Positions 35,101 through 43,968 of a DNA stretch of 64,000 nt are shown here, in pieces. This DNA is from Verrucomicrobiia bacterium (GTDB lineage Bacteria > Verrucomicrobiota > Verrucomicrobiia > Opitutales > Opitutaceae). Below the pieces are notes generated by a model that had not been told where the DNA came from, searched no databases, and saw only the letters and a program-made list of their open reading frames with translations. The position numbers and the translations under genes were made by a program. The number at the start of each line of letters is the position of its first letter. The stretch's first letter is position 1. The stretch spans positions 124,001 through 188,000 of the forward strand of contig WYBX01000086.1 in the NCBI GenBank assembly GCA_011525695.1, given 5' to 3'.

Positions 35101-35151
35101 TTTATTCACTGGAGCGACGCGTCGATTTGCTATTCGTTCGTGCCGAAGCCG

Positions 35152-38100
35152 ATGCGCCCCAGTCTAATTCTCCCCTCCATCTTTGTCGCCGTGCTGGCTG
35201 TGGCGACCGCGCGTTCGCAGGTCGTGACGGAGACATTCATGAACTCCTCCGCCCCCGGCTGGGTTTTTGCCGGCACGGGCTATACGCCAACGCTGACCTC
35301 GGGCACGATCGGCACGGATCCTGTGAACGGTAATGCCTCCGGCGACGGCTGGCTGCGCCTGACCACGGCGGGCAACAATCAGGCAACGAGCGCCTATTAC
35401 AATACGGCATTCGTCGCCGCGGGCTCATCGATTTATGCCAAATTCGATTTCGAGTCCTACGGTGGCACTGGCGCGGACGGCATCACCTTTTTCCTCTTCG
35501 ACGGCGCTGTACCTTTCAGCGTGGGTGCGAACGGCGGCTCGCTTGGCTATGCGCAAAAAACCGGGGTCAACGGACTCGCTGGAGGCTATCTCGGCGTCGC
35601 GCTCGACGAATACGGCAATTTTTCCTCGGCCTCCGAAGGCCGGATCGGCGGCTACAACGGCACCACGGGCCTCGTCCCCGATTCCATCGCAGTGCGCGGT
35701 CCCGGCAGCGGCACCGACGGTTACGCCTATCTGGGCGGCACTGGCACGCTGGCGCAGTCCATCGACTCCGCGACCCGGCCAACCCAGACCAACACGGTCC
35801 AGGTCCTCATTACGGCCACCAACCAGCTGACCGTGACCCTCCAGCAAGGGGGCACGTCGCCGCAGACGGTTCTGCAGATGGATCTCTCCGGTTATGCCCG
35901 GCCAGACACGCTGAAGTTCGGCTTCTCCGCGGGCACCGGCGGATCAACCAATTTCCACGACGTGCGCAACCTGAACGTCACGACCCTTTCCGCCAGCCTC
36001 TGGTCGGGCGGGGGTACCGACGGTCTCTGGGCGACCAACACGAACTGGGATCCCACGGTGGTGCCGGACGCCGGCGCGGACATCCTGTTCGACAACACGC
36101 ACGTCAATTCCGCCCAGACGATCGACACGGGCGCCAATCGCAATGTGCGCTCCCTGTCCTTCGACGCGCCGTTCGGCTACACGCTCAACAACAACACGCT
36201 CACTTTCGACAACCAGGGCGTGCCGGGGTTTTCCGGCATCGCAGTCACGCAGACACATGGCACCGCCACGGACACGATCGACTCCGCCATCGCGCTCAGC
36301 AACGACATCAACATCCGCAACAATTCCACCGGCGTGCTGAACCTTGGCGGCGCCGTCGCCACCAACGGCCGCACCCTCACGCTCGACGGCGCCGGCCCAG
36401 CCACGAACCTCACCGGTGTTGTCTCCGGCGCCGGGACGCTCATCAAGAACGACAGCGGCATCGTCACCCTCGGCGGCGCCAACACCTATTCCGGCGGTAC
36501 CACGCTCAACAGCGGCACGCTCAACGCCAACCACGCGACGGCGCTCGGCTCCGGCGGAGTGACGCTTTCCGGCGGCACACTCGCGTCGAGCAATGGTTCG
36601 ACCATCGCCAACACTCTCGCCCTCACCGGCAGCGCCGGTCTCTCCAACCTTACCACCTCCGGCACGCTCACTCAGACCGGCAGCAACACCCTCACGATGG
36701 CCGGCGCCACGCACTCCGGTGCGGTCAACCTTTCGAGCACCAGCACCGGCCAGACGCTCACCGTTCAGGTCGACAGTGGCACCAGCGCGATCAACGGCGT
36801 CATCGCCAATGGTGGCACCGGTGCGGGCAGCCTGACGAAGACGGGCACCGGCACGCTTACCCTCGGCGGCGCCAACACCTACACCGGCACCACCACCATC
36901 ACTGGCGGTACTGTGCAACTCGGCGCCAGCAACCGTCTCGCCGACACCAGCGCGGTCAATCTCGGTTCCTCCGGCACGCTCAACCTCGCCGGCTTCTCCG
37001 AGAAGATCGGTACCCTGACCGCCAATGATGGCGCCACGCTCGACTTCGGCTCCACCAGCGGCGCCAACACCTTCGTCTTCGGCACCTACGTCGCTCCCGC
37101 CAGCGGCGTCATGGTCGTGAACAACTGGGAATCGGGACTCGACCAGTTCGCGACCACGGTGGCCAGCCAGGATGTCAGCACGATCTACATCTCCGGCTAT
37201 GGTGTCGCACAGGAAGCCGGTTCCACCACCGCCATGGGCGGCATTTACGGCAACGCCTATCTCCTGACCCCTATCACGGTCACCGAAAAAGAATGGGACG
37301 GCAGCAGCAGTTCAACCTGGAGCACGAACAGCAACTGGACTCCCTCAGGGGAACCTTCCTCCACGCAGGTGGCGCTCTTCGACGATCTCGGTATCGGCCG
37401 CACCAACGCCAACATGACCGCGGATGACACCATCGCCGGCATCCGGTTCGGCACGGGGGCGACCGTCAATTACAGTCTCACCGGCAGCGGCAGCACCACT
37501 CGAACCCTGACGCTCGCGGGCACCGTGCCCTACATTCAGCAGCAGAGCGCGAACAACCAGACCATCGCTGTTCAGCGGCTCTCGCTCAGCAACAACACCG
37601 TCGCCGACATCACCGGCGCCGGCAATCTCACCATCAGCTCGGTCGTCACCGGGACCAGTAATCTCATCAAGGACGGCAATGGCGCGGGCAAGCTGATCCT
37701 CACCGGCAACAACACCTTCTCCGGCGGGCTCTACGTGAACAATGGCGTAGTGCAGGCCGGCCACACCAACGCCCTCGGCACGGGCGCGGCCACGATCGCC
37801 GGTGGCGCAACCCTCGAGCTTTCCGGCGGGATCAGCCCGGCCAACGCCATTTCGGTCAGCGGCACGGGCGTCGGCGGCAATGGCGCGATCCGGAACATCA
37901 GCGGCACCAGCACGCTCTCCGGCACCATCACCGAGACCGGCGCGACCACCATTGCCGCCGACGCGGGGACGACCCTCAACCTTACGGGCAACCTCACCGG
38001 CAGCAGCACCGACACCACATTTGCGGGCGCGGGCAATCTCGCGGTGGCCCGAATCACGACCGGCACGGGCAACGTCACCCTCAATGGCACCGGCACGGTC

Positions 38101-39612
38101 ACCTTCAACGGCACCAGCAACGCCAACACCTACACCGGCACCACCACGGTTAATTCCGGCACGCTCGTCCTGGCCAAGAACGAGGGCGTCAACGCGGTCG
38201 CCGGCAACCTCACGGTCAACGCCGGCACCGTGCAGCTGAACGCCAACAATCAAATCGCCGACGCCGCCACCGTCACGCTCAACGGCACGGGGACGCTGAA
38301 CCTCAATGGCCGGACCGAGACCCTCGGCCAGCTCGCGAGCACCAGCAGCACGTCCACCGTCGCGCTCGGCGCCGGTTCGCTCACACTCAATGGGCCGAAC
38401 AACACGAATTCGAATTACGCCGGCATCCTGACGGGTTCTGCCGCCAGCAGCCTCAACGTCGCGGGCACCGGAAAGGTCTACCTCACCGGCAGCGGCAGCG
38501 GCTTCAGCGGCACGACCAATGTCACGAGCGGCACGCTCAATGTCAGCGGCTCCAACACCGTGCTCGGCAGCGGCACGGTCAACATCAGCAGTGCCGGTAA
38601 CCTCCAGCTGCAAGGCGGCATCAGCCTTGCGAACGCCGTGACGATCAATGGCACCGGCACCTCCGGCAACGGCGCCATCGAGAACTTCGCCGGCAACAAC
38701 ACGCTCTCTGGCAATATTTCCGTCGGTGGCAACAGCCGGGTCCAGTCCGATGCCGGCACGCTTACGCTCTCGGGCAACATCGCCCTCGGGGGCAACACGC
38801 TCACGGCAGGGGGGAACGGCAACATCAACCAGACCGGCGTCATCTCCGGCACGGGCGGGCTCACCAAGGACGGCAGCGGGACCCTCCTGATGTCCGGCGC
38901 CAACACGTTTTCCGGCAATATCGCGGTGAATGGCGGCACGCTGCGGCTCGGTGCCAACAATGTCATTCCGAATTCAGCTTCCGTCAGCATTGGGACGGGC
39001 GCGAATTTGGATCTCAACGGCAGGACCGAGACGTTCACCGGGTTGTCGGGTTCCGGCACCCTGCTGATGAACGGCGGGGATCTTACGCTCCTCGGCTCGA
39101 GCATCTTCGACGGCAGCATCAGCGGCGCCGGAACCCTGAGCATCACCGACAGCCTCACGCTCGGCGGAATCCTCAGCAACTCTGCGCTCACGATCAACCT
39201 GGACGGCACGCTGAACCTCGGTGCCTTCGCCAACACCCTTGGCACGCTCAACCTGACGGGCGACTCCATTCTCGACTTTGGCCTCTCCACCGCGACGACG
39301 CTGAACGTCTCGAACATCAATCTCAACGGCTACACCCTCACGATCAACAACTGGGTCGACGCAGTGGATTATTTTTTCACGGACAGCTGGACTTGGAGCG
39401 GAGGCGACGCTGCGCAGGATACGAGAGGCACCGCCCCGATGGATGACGTGACCTTCACCGACTGGTCCAACAACGACACGGTGTGGCAATCGTTCGATCG
39501 GCAGATCACGCCGGCGCCCGAACCGTCCACGTACGGGCTGATCTTCGTGGGCCTGAGCATCGCCGGAGTGGGCTGGCGCCGCTGGCGGCGCGACCGCCGC
39601 GCGGTCCGATAG
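35152..39612 (+). CDS. Giant autotransporter-repeat surface protein with lectin-like domain and PEP-CTERM anchor
   Basis: A 1486-residue exported protein. Signal peptide MRPSLILPSIFVAVLAVATA; then a legume-lectin-like sandwich (about 25-270) with GADGITFFLFDGA and LGVALDEYGNFS; then many autotransporter-associated beta-strand repeats of the type GGANTYSGGTTLNSGTL, TYTGTTTITGGTVQLG, NTFSGGLYVNNGVVQAG and ANTFSGNIAVNGGTLRLG, which build a long beta-helix rich in Gly, Thr, Ser and Asn and almost without Cys. The C-terminus APEPSTYGLIFVGLSIAG followed by WRRWRRDRR is a PEP-CTERM signal: Pro-Glu-Pro, one membrane helix, basic tail. Such tails are processed by an exosortase, absent here, linked to exopolysaccharide export. 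Probable role: surface or matrix adhesion. The ATG at 35152 was chosen for the signal peptide. Confidence 0.9.
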   Translation: MRPSLILPSIFVAVLAVATARSQVVTETFMNSSAPGWVFAGTGYTPTLTSGTIGTDPVNGNASGDGWLRLTTAGNNQATSAYYNTAFVAAGSSIYAKFDFESYGGTGADGITFFLFDGAVPFSVGANGGSLGYAQKTGVNGLAGGYLGVALDEYGNFSSASEGRIGGYNGTTGLVPDSIAVRGPGSGTDGYAYLGGTGTLAQSIDSATRPTQTNTVQVLITATNQLTVTLQQGGTSPQTVLQMDLSGYARPDTLKFGFSAGTGGSTNFHDVRNLNVTTLSASLWSGGGTDGLWATNTNWDPTVVPDAGADILFDNTHVNSAQTIDTGANRNVRSLSFDAPFGYTLNNNTLTFDNQGVPGFSGIAVTQTHGTATDTIDSAIALSNDINIRNNSTGVLNLGGAVATNGRTLTLDGAGPATNLTGVVSGAGTLIKNDSGIVTLGGANTYSGGTTLNSGTLNANHATALGSGGVTLSGGTLASSNGSTIANTLALTGSAGLSNLTTSGTLTQTGSNTLTMAGATHSGAVNLSSTSTGQTLTVQVDSGTSAINGVIANGGTGAGSLTKTGTGTLTLGGANTYTGTTTITGGTVQLGASNRLADTSAVNLGSSGTLNLAGFSEKIGTLTANDGATLDFGSTSGANTFVFGTYVAPASGVMVVNNWESGLDQFATTVASQDVSTIYISGYGVAQEAGSTTAMGGIYGNAYLLTPITVTEKEWDGSSSSTWSTNSNWTPSGEPSSTQVALFDDLGIGRTNANMTADDTIAGIRFGTGATVNYSLTGSGSTTRTLTLAGTVPYIQQQSANNQTIAVQRLSLSNNTVADITGAGNLTISSVVTGTSNLIKDGNGAGKLILTGNNTFSGGLYVNNGVVQAGHTNALGTGAATIAGGATLELSGGISPANAISVSGTGVGGNGAIRNISGTSTLSGTITETGATTIAADAGTTLNLTGNLTGSSTDTTFAGAGNLAVARITTGTGNVTLNGTGTVTFNGTSNANTYTGTTTVNSGTLVLAKNEGVNAVAGNLTVNAGTVQLNANNQIADAATVTLNGTGTLNLNGRTETLGQLASTSSTSTVALGAGSLTLNGPNNTNSNYAGILTGSAASSLNVAGTGKVYLTGSGSGFSGTTNVTSGTLNVSGSNTVLGSGTVNISSAGNLQLQGGISLANAVTINGTGTSGNGAIENFAGNNTLSGNISVGGNSRVQSDAGTLTLSGNIALGGNTLTAGGNGNINQTGVISGTGGLTKDGSGTLLMSGANTFSGNIAVNGGTLRLGANNVIPNSASVSIGTGANLDLNGRTETFTGLSGSGTLLMNGGDLTLLGSSIFDGSISGAGTLSITDSLTLGGILSNSALTINLDGTLNLGAFANTLGTLNLTGDSILDFGLSTATTLNVSNINLNGYTLTINNWVDAVDYFFTDSWTWSGGDAAQDTRGTAPMDDVTFTDWSNNDTVWQSFDRQITPAPEPSTYGLIFVGLSIAGVGWRRWRRDRRAVR

Positions 39613-39740
39613 CCCGTGGTCCGGGACTTGGCCAGCTATTCGTAACCATGTTCCTGGGCCGCTGGACCAGGCGGGCGATCACTGCCCGTTCAAGACCTGT
39701 TACAAACCATCCTTCGCAAACCCGCGCGTAGCGCGGAAAC

Positions 39741-39827
39741 TAGCAGCCCGTCAGCAAGGCCCGCCAAGTTGCCGGAAAAATGGCATGAAAGCCTGCTGCG
39801 CTCGACTGCAAGTCCGACGGGCTGCTA
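39741..39827. repeat. TAGCAGCCC repeat element ending at a stop codon, copy 2
   Basis: An 87-base element with perfect 12-base terminal inverted repeats TAGCAGCCCGTC (39741-39752) and GACGGGCTGCTA (39816-39827). Read on the minus strand it starts TAGCAGCCCGTCGGACTT, and that TAG is the stop codon of the aldo/keto reductase gene. It is the same element as 22640-22716. Confidence 0.8.
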
Positions 39828-41054
39828 CACCAGCGCCAGCTCGACCTTCCGTCCGACGACGCTGAGGTTTTCCGCGATGGCTTCCTTGAACGGGATCTCC
39901 GAGATCACGGCGGAGATATACGGATTCTGCAGGGCCCAAAGGTAGGCTTTCTGGATCAGCGGCATGTCGCCGGGAAGCGTGTGGTTGAGCTTTGCGATCC
40001 GCCACTCGGGAACAGGCTTCAACGATTCCGAAATCGGGTTGATCGCCGCCGCCGCCTTCATCGCGATGATGCCCATTCCAGCGCGAGCGGCTTTCTGAAT
40101 CGCCGGCTCGAGGCTGCCCTGGTTCGCGATGTTGTAGGCGACCATGGCCATGTCGATGTGACCCAGTTCGGCGGCGCGGGTCAGCGTCCGGTTCTGGTCG
40201 GTGTGGCAGGAGAACCCGTTCGCCCGGATTTTTCCCTGCTGCTTGAACTTCGCCGCCAGCTCGACGTGGATCTCGTCCTCGAGTTCCTCCGGCAGCCGGA
40301 TTCCATGGGGAAAGTGGAGGACATCCACGTGGTCAGTCTTCAAGCGGCGGAGCGAGCCCTCCAGCGCCCGCGTCATCTCATCCTCGAAGATTTTCCTCCA
40401 TTTCCGCTGAAACCCGTATTCGCGCCGGATGACGTAGGAGAGATAGGCTCCGGGCAGGTCGTTGCCATGACTGGCGAAGAAATGGAAAAGATAGCCCGGC
40501 TTCCGCACCTGCCGCTCCTCGATCATCGCCTCGGCCGTTTCCTGAAGCGCGCGCTGCTTGTCCGCCGGCAGCCCCTCGAAAATCTCCTTGGTGAGCCGCT
40601 CCATCAGCACGTGATATTCCGCGAGCTTGGTGGCGACAAAGACCCGATCCCGCATTCCGGGCCGGCTGAGCAGCGTACCCCAGCCCTCCTCGCTTCGTCC
40701 CCGGTGATAACGGGAGCTGGAATCGAGGTAATTCACGCCGCGTTCGATGGCCTCCATCTGCTCGGCGGCGCGTTCCGGGTTGTTGAGCGGACCGCTTCCG
40801 CCGAGCACCATTTCTGAAACCATGAACCCGGTCCGGCCCAGCCGCCGATAGGCCATGCCCGGCTGCCGGTTCCGCCACTCGTCGGGCTGCTGCTTGGACG
40901 GAAACTTCGAGGCCGGGCCCGCCGCGGATTCGGCGCGAGCCAGCGATGGAGCCGCCACAGCCGTGCCGGCCGTGAGCAAGGTTGCTTTGAGGAAGTCGCG
41001 GCGGCTCGACGCGGAGTCGATTGGGCCGGGGGAAGTTTCGGGGGTAGTTCTCAT
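39825..41054 (-). CDS. Tat-exported aldo/keto reductase
   Basis: A 409-residue aldo/keto reductase with an N-terminal twin-arginine signal SSRRDFLKATLLTAGTA. The barrel is recognisable: MAYRRLGRTGFMVSEMVLGG at the entry, NYLDSSSRYHRGRSEE with the Asp and Tyr of the active site, FVATKLAE with the Lys, and VLHFPHG with a His. This matches the AKR tetrad. The ATG at 41052-41054 was chosen because it begins the Tat signal. Enzymes of this class reduce aldehydes or sugar ketones with NADPH; in the periplasm the cofactor would have to be co-exported. Its stop codon lies inside a dispersed repeat. The next gene is divergent, 157 bases away. Confidence 0.85.
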   Translation of the reverse strand: MRTTPETSPGPIDSASSRRDFLKATLLTAGTAVAAPSLARAESAAGPASKFPSKQQPDEWRNRQPGMAYRRLGRTGFMVSEMVLGGSGPLNNPERAAEQMEAIERGVNYLDSSSRYHRGRSEEGWGTLLSRPGMRDRVFVATKLAEYHVLMERLTKEIFEGLPADKQRALQETAEAMIEERQVRKPGYLFHFFASHGNDLPGAYLSYVIRREYGFQRKWRKIFEDEMTRALEGSLRRLKTDHVDVLHFPHGIRLPEELEDEIHVELAAKFKQQGKIRANGFSCHTDQNRTLTRAAELGHIDMAMVAYNIANQGSLEPAIQKAARAGMGIIAMKAAAAINPISESLKPVPEWRIAKLNHTLPGDMPLIQKAYLWALQNPYISAVISEIPFKEAIAENLSVVGRKVELALV

Positions 41055-41211
41055 GGGGTGCGAGCGTTGGGGATTCAGCGGTCGGGATAGTCCGGGGGAG
41101 AAGGAGGGGGCTGGCAAGCTCCGGAGGTTTTGCGGACGATGCGGTCGTGGGCGTCGGATCTGCAGAAATGGGCGTTGAGGAACGGGGTGGGCTGCGCTTG
41201 ATTGGCGTGCC

Positions 41212-42135
41212 ATGGCGGCTGCACCCATCCGTTATTACGATCGATACAAGCGGCGGATTGAATCCGAGAAGGTCTTCGGCGAAGGCTGGCTGCGCTTCGC
41301 GTATGAGAATCCGGCGGGGCGCTTCTTCGTGTGGCTGATCGCGCGCCGGGCGATTTTTTCGCAGTGGTATGGCCGCAAGATGAACAAGAAGGAGAGTGCG
41401 CTCCGGATCCTCCCATTCATCTCGGCCTACGATATCAATGTCGACGAGTTCGCGAAGTCGGCCTTCGACTATAAGACGTTCAACGAGTTTTTCTACCGGG
41501 CATTGAAGCCGGAGGCGCGGCCGATCGCCGCCGGGGAGGACGTGGCGGTGTTCCCGGCCGACGGGCGGCATCTGGCGTTCGGCGATGTCGCTGCCTCGGC
41601 CGGTTTCTACGTGAAAGGCGCGACCTTCACGCTTGCCGAGTTGTTCGCGGATGCCGGCTTGGCGGAAAAATTCGCCGGCGGCGCCCTGCTGATTTCGCGG
41701 CTCTGCCCCGTCGATTACCACCGGTTTCATTTCCCGGTTGCCGGGATTCCAGGGGAGTCACGAAGAATTGACGGCTGGCTGTATTCGGTGAGCCCGGTCG
41801 CGCTCCGCCATAACCTGCGTTATCTCGTCGCGAACAAGCGGGAGGTCACCCTGATTGAATCGCCGCAGTTTGGGACGGTCGCGATGGTGGAGGTGGGGGC
41901 AACGAATGTGGGCAGCATCCAGCAGAGCTTTGTCCCGGGCCGGCCGGTGGAAAAAGGGGCGGAGAAGGGGTTGTTTGCCTTCGGCGGATCCTGCGTCGTG
42001 ACGGTCTTCCAGCGCGGCCGAATTCGGTTCGATGAAGACATCGTCGAACAGGCTACCCAGCACGTCGAAGTTTACGCCAGGATGGGGGATCGGCTGGGAA
42101 CCTCGCATCCGGCAAGCGGCGGGAGGCCGCATTGA
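41212..42135 (+). CDS. psd: Phosphatidylserine decarboxylase
   Basis: Makes phosphatidylethanolamine from phosphatidylserine at the inner membrane. The 307-residue proenzyme shows PADGR (Asp 117, proteolysis), CPVDYHRFHFP (His 170/173) and FAFGGSCVV, where the proenzyme should cleave itself before Ser 260 to form the pyruvoyl cofactor. The motif GGS followed by Cys differs from the LGST of E. coli but fits the longer, Chlamydia/plant-like type with an N-terminal extension. It is divergent from the aldo/keto reductase; the partner synthase pssA is not in the window. Function is near certain. Confidence 0.93.
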   Translation: MAAAPIRYYDRYKRRIESEKVFGEGWLRFAYENPAGRFFVWLIARRAIFSQWYGRKMNKKESALRILPFISAYDINVDEFAKSAFDYKTFNEFFYRALKPEARPIAAGEDVAVFPADGRHLAFGDVAASAGFYVKGATFTLAELFADAGLAEKFAGGALLISRLCPVDYHRFHFPVAGIPGESRRIDGWLYSVSPVALRHNLRYLVANKREVTLIESPQFGTVAMVEVGATNVGSIQQSFVPGRPVEKGAEKGLFAFGGSCVVTVFQRGRIRFDEDIVEQATQHVEVYARMGDRLGTSHPASGGRPH

Positions 42136-42185
42136 CGTTGAACCGGTGCCATCCGTAGCCGCGACCGGCCAGGTTGCGCGAAGGC

Positions 42186-42262
42186 TGGTGGACGCTCCCG
42201 GACTCGAACCGGGGACCCCTAGTGTGTGATACTAGTGCTCTAACCAACTGAGCTAAGCGTCC
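42186..42262 (-). tRNA. tRNA-Val (anticodon CAC)
   Basis: Read on the minus strand: acceptor GGACGCT pairs with AGCGTCC; D arm GCTCAGTTGGTTAGAGC; anticodon stem CTAGT/ACTAG around loop ATCACAC, giving anticodon CAC (Val, GTG codons) after U33; T arm CCCGG-TTCGAGT-CCGGG; discriminator A and an encoded CCA at 42186-42188. All stems pair perfectly over 77 bases. It lies 50 bases past the psd stop codon, on the opposite strand. Confidence 0.97.
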
Positions 42263-42342
42263 AGCGAAGGGGCCGCAAAGTGAGGCGCGAGACGGAGCGA
42301 ATCAACCCAAATTCCGCGATCAACACGACGTCGCCCGCCCGC

Positions 42343-43752
42343 TCACGGGCCGGTCAATGGCTTACCGGCAATGGTGACTCCCTCCAGCCGGAACTCCCGC
42401 ACGTGCTCGATCTTGGACGCCTTGACGGCCTGGTCGACCGTGACGTCCCGCACGGTCACGTTCTCAATCGGAGCCGCGCCCGTGCCGACGGCAAAGATCG
42501 CCGTGCCATCGACCTGCGCGCACGTGAGATCGCTGATGCGGAAGTCGCGGAAAACCGGCGGAAAATTTCCGCCGCGATAGCCATGGTAGGCCGTCGTGAA
42601 CTCGAGCAGGTTCCGGGTCGCCTTCCGCACCTGGATGTTGCGCACCCGCACGTGGCTGACCTCGCCGCCGCGATCGAGGTTCGACTTGAAGCACAGCGCC
42701 GCCATCACCTCGCCGACCTCGCAGTCTTCCAGGAACACATTGCGCACGCCGCCGGACATCTCGCTGCCGATGCAGAGCCCGTTGGCCTTTGAATCCATCA
42801 CGCAGCGCCGCACGACGATGTTCTCCGTCGGCACGCCCGCCTGCCAGGCGTCCTGATCGCGGCCGGACTTGATCGCGACGGAGTCGTCGCCCGTCCGGAA
42901 CGTGCAGTCCTCGATCAGCACGTTGATGGACGATTCGGGATCCACGCCGTCGTTGTTCGGATTGCGGCTGTCGACCGTCACGCCCCGGACGATCACGTCG
43001 CGGCAGAACACGGGATGGATGACCCAGAACGGCGCGTCGAGGATGGTCACGCCCTCCACGAGGACGCGGTTGCAGGCGAAGAACTGGATCAGGCCGGGCC
43101 GCAACCAATGTCCTGCGCCGAAGACCCGTTCGGGCAGCGGCACGCCGGCTGCGCCCATTTCGCGGATCCGCAGCTGATCCGGGCCCTGTTGCGGCTTCCA
43201 CTGCGCAAAGGTCCTTCCGGAATTTCCATCGATCGTGCCGGTGCCGGTGATGGCCACATTGCTGACATTCCGCGCATAGATGAACGGCGAGTAGTTGAAG
43301 CACTCGGTGCCTTCCCAGCGGGTCAGCACGACCGGCAGGAAATCCTCGGGTCGGGCGCTGAACCGCAGCGTGCTGCCCTGTTCCAGATGCAGTTCGACAT
43401 GGCTTTGCAGATGCAGCGGCCCATTCGAGAGCAGCACGCCCGCCGGTAGCAGCACCCGGCCACCGCCGGCGACATGGCAGGCGCGGATGGCCGCCAGGAT
43501 CGCGGGTCGATCATCGATGGCGTCATCAGGTTTCGCACCATGCGCGCGCACATCGAAGACCCGATTGGGAAATTCCGTCCGCTCGATCGAACGGACGATC
43601 CGCTCGGCCTCACTCCAATCGTCTTCGGCGGCGGCAGTGACGGCGATGGGGGCGAGGAGAAGAGAGAGGACAGCCAGCGCGTACGGGCGCAGTCTTGCTG
43701 CGCCCTGCCTGGGATTCCAAGTGCCGGTCAATCGGGTGTAGATGGAGCGCAT
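42343..43752 (-). CDS. Exported GH28 polygalacturonase-like enzyme
   Basis: Right-handed beta-helix glycosidase of 469 residues acting on pectin or a related uronate/rhamnose polymer outside the cytoplasm. FDVRAHGAKPDD opens the mature domain; the GH28 catalytic aspartates are in NNDGVD (266-271) and GDD (288-290), with AIKSG after it, and GSEMSGGVRN in the position of the usual GHG/GSE motif. The ATG at 43750-43752 starts a signal peptide whose basic region includes QGAARLRPYA, encoded by a copy of the dispersed GTAGGGGCGCAG repeat; the hydrophobic core LAVLSLLLAPIAV follows. Good family match; exact pectic substrate unknown. Confidence 0.9.
   Translation of the reverse strand: MRSIYTRLTGTWNPRQGAARLRPYALAVLSLLLAPIAVTAAAEDDWSEAERIVRSIERTEFPNRVFDVRAHGAKPDDAIDDRPAILAAIRACHVAGGGRVLLPAGVLLSNGPLHLQSHVELHLEQGSTLRFSARPEDFLPVVLTRWEGTECFNYSPFIYARNVSNVAITGTGTIDGNSGRTFAQWKPQQGPDQLRIREMGAAGVPLPERVFGAGHWLRPGLIQFFACNRVLVEGVTILDAPFWVIHPVFCRDVIVRGVTVDSRNPNNDGVDPESSINVLIEDCTFRTGDDSVAIKSGRDQDAWQAGVPTENIVVRRCVMDSKANGLCIGSEMSGGVRNVFLEDCEVGEVMAALCFKSNLDRGGEVSHVRVRNIQVRKATRNLLEFTTAYHGYRGGNFPPVFRDFRISDLTCAQVDGTAIFAVGTGAAPIENVTVRDVTVDQAVKASKIEHVREFRLEGVTIAGKPLTGP
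43680..43705. repeat. GTAGGGGCGCAG-type repeat inside a signal-peptide coding region
   Basis: CGTACGGGCGCAGTCTTGCT then GCGCCC. Its reverse complement differs by one base from 43911-43936. It lies within codons of the GH28 gene, encoding GAARLRPY of the signal peptide. Confidence 0.8.
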
Positions 43753-43910
43753 GATGGTGGTTGGTTGGGCTGGGTAGATCTGGCGGAAAGTCTGGCCGCA
43801 GGGGGCAGTCTTGCCCATTCGACCCGTTGAAAACCCTGGGCCTGCCGAAGGCTCAGAGTCGGGGGCGGAGCCGAAGGACTGTGCCTGCCTGCACAATTGA
43901 GTTGTCTTGC

Positions 43911-43936
43911 GGGCGCAGCAAGACTGCGCCCCTACG
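43911..43936. repeat. GTAGGGGCGCAG-type repeat, spacer copy
   Basis: GGGCGCAGCAAGACTGCGCC then CCTACG, inverted relative to the copy at 43680-43705 and 205 bases from it, in the spacer between the PhoD and GH28 genes. Confidence 0.8.
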
Positions 43937-43968
43937 AGTCCGGCGTTGCGGACAGTGGCTGTGGTTTA

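Larger units (their letters stand above)
34784..35151. other. Divergent spacer with fourfold repeat and palindromic site
   Basis: Holds the promoters of the leftward SDR and of the rightward giant PEP-CTERM gene. Two features stand out and are listed separately: four copies of AATTRACCTGTCCCT (34863-35017) and the TAGGGT/ACCCTA palindrome (35085-35100). No coding region is seen. Confidence 0.6.
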
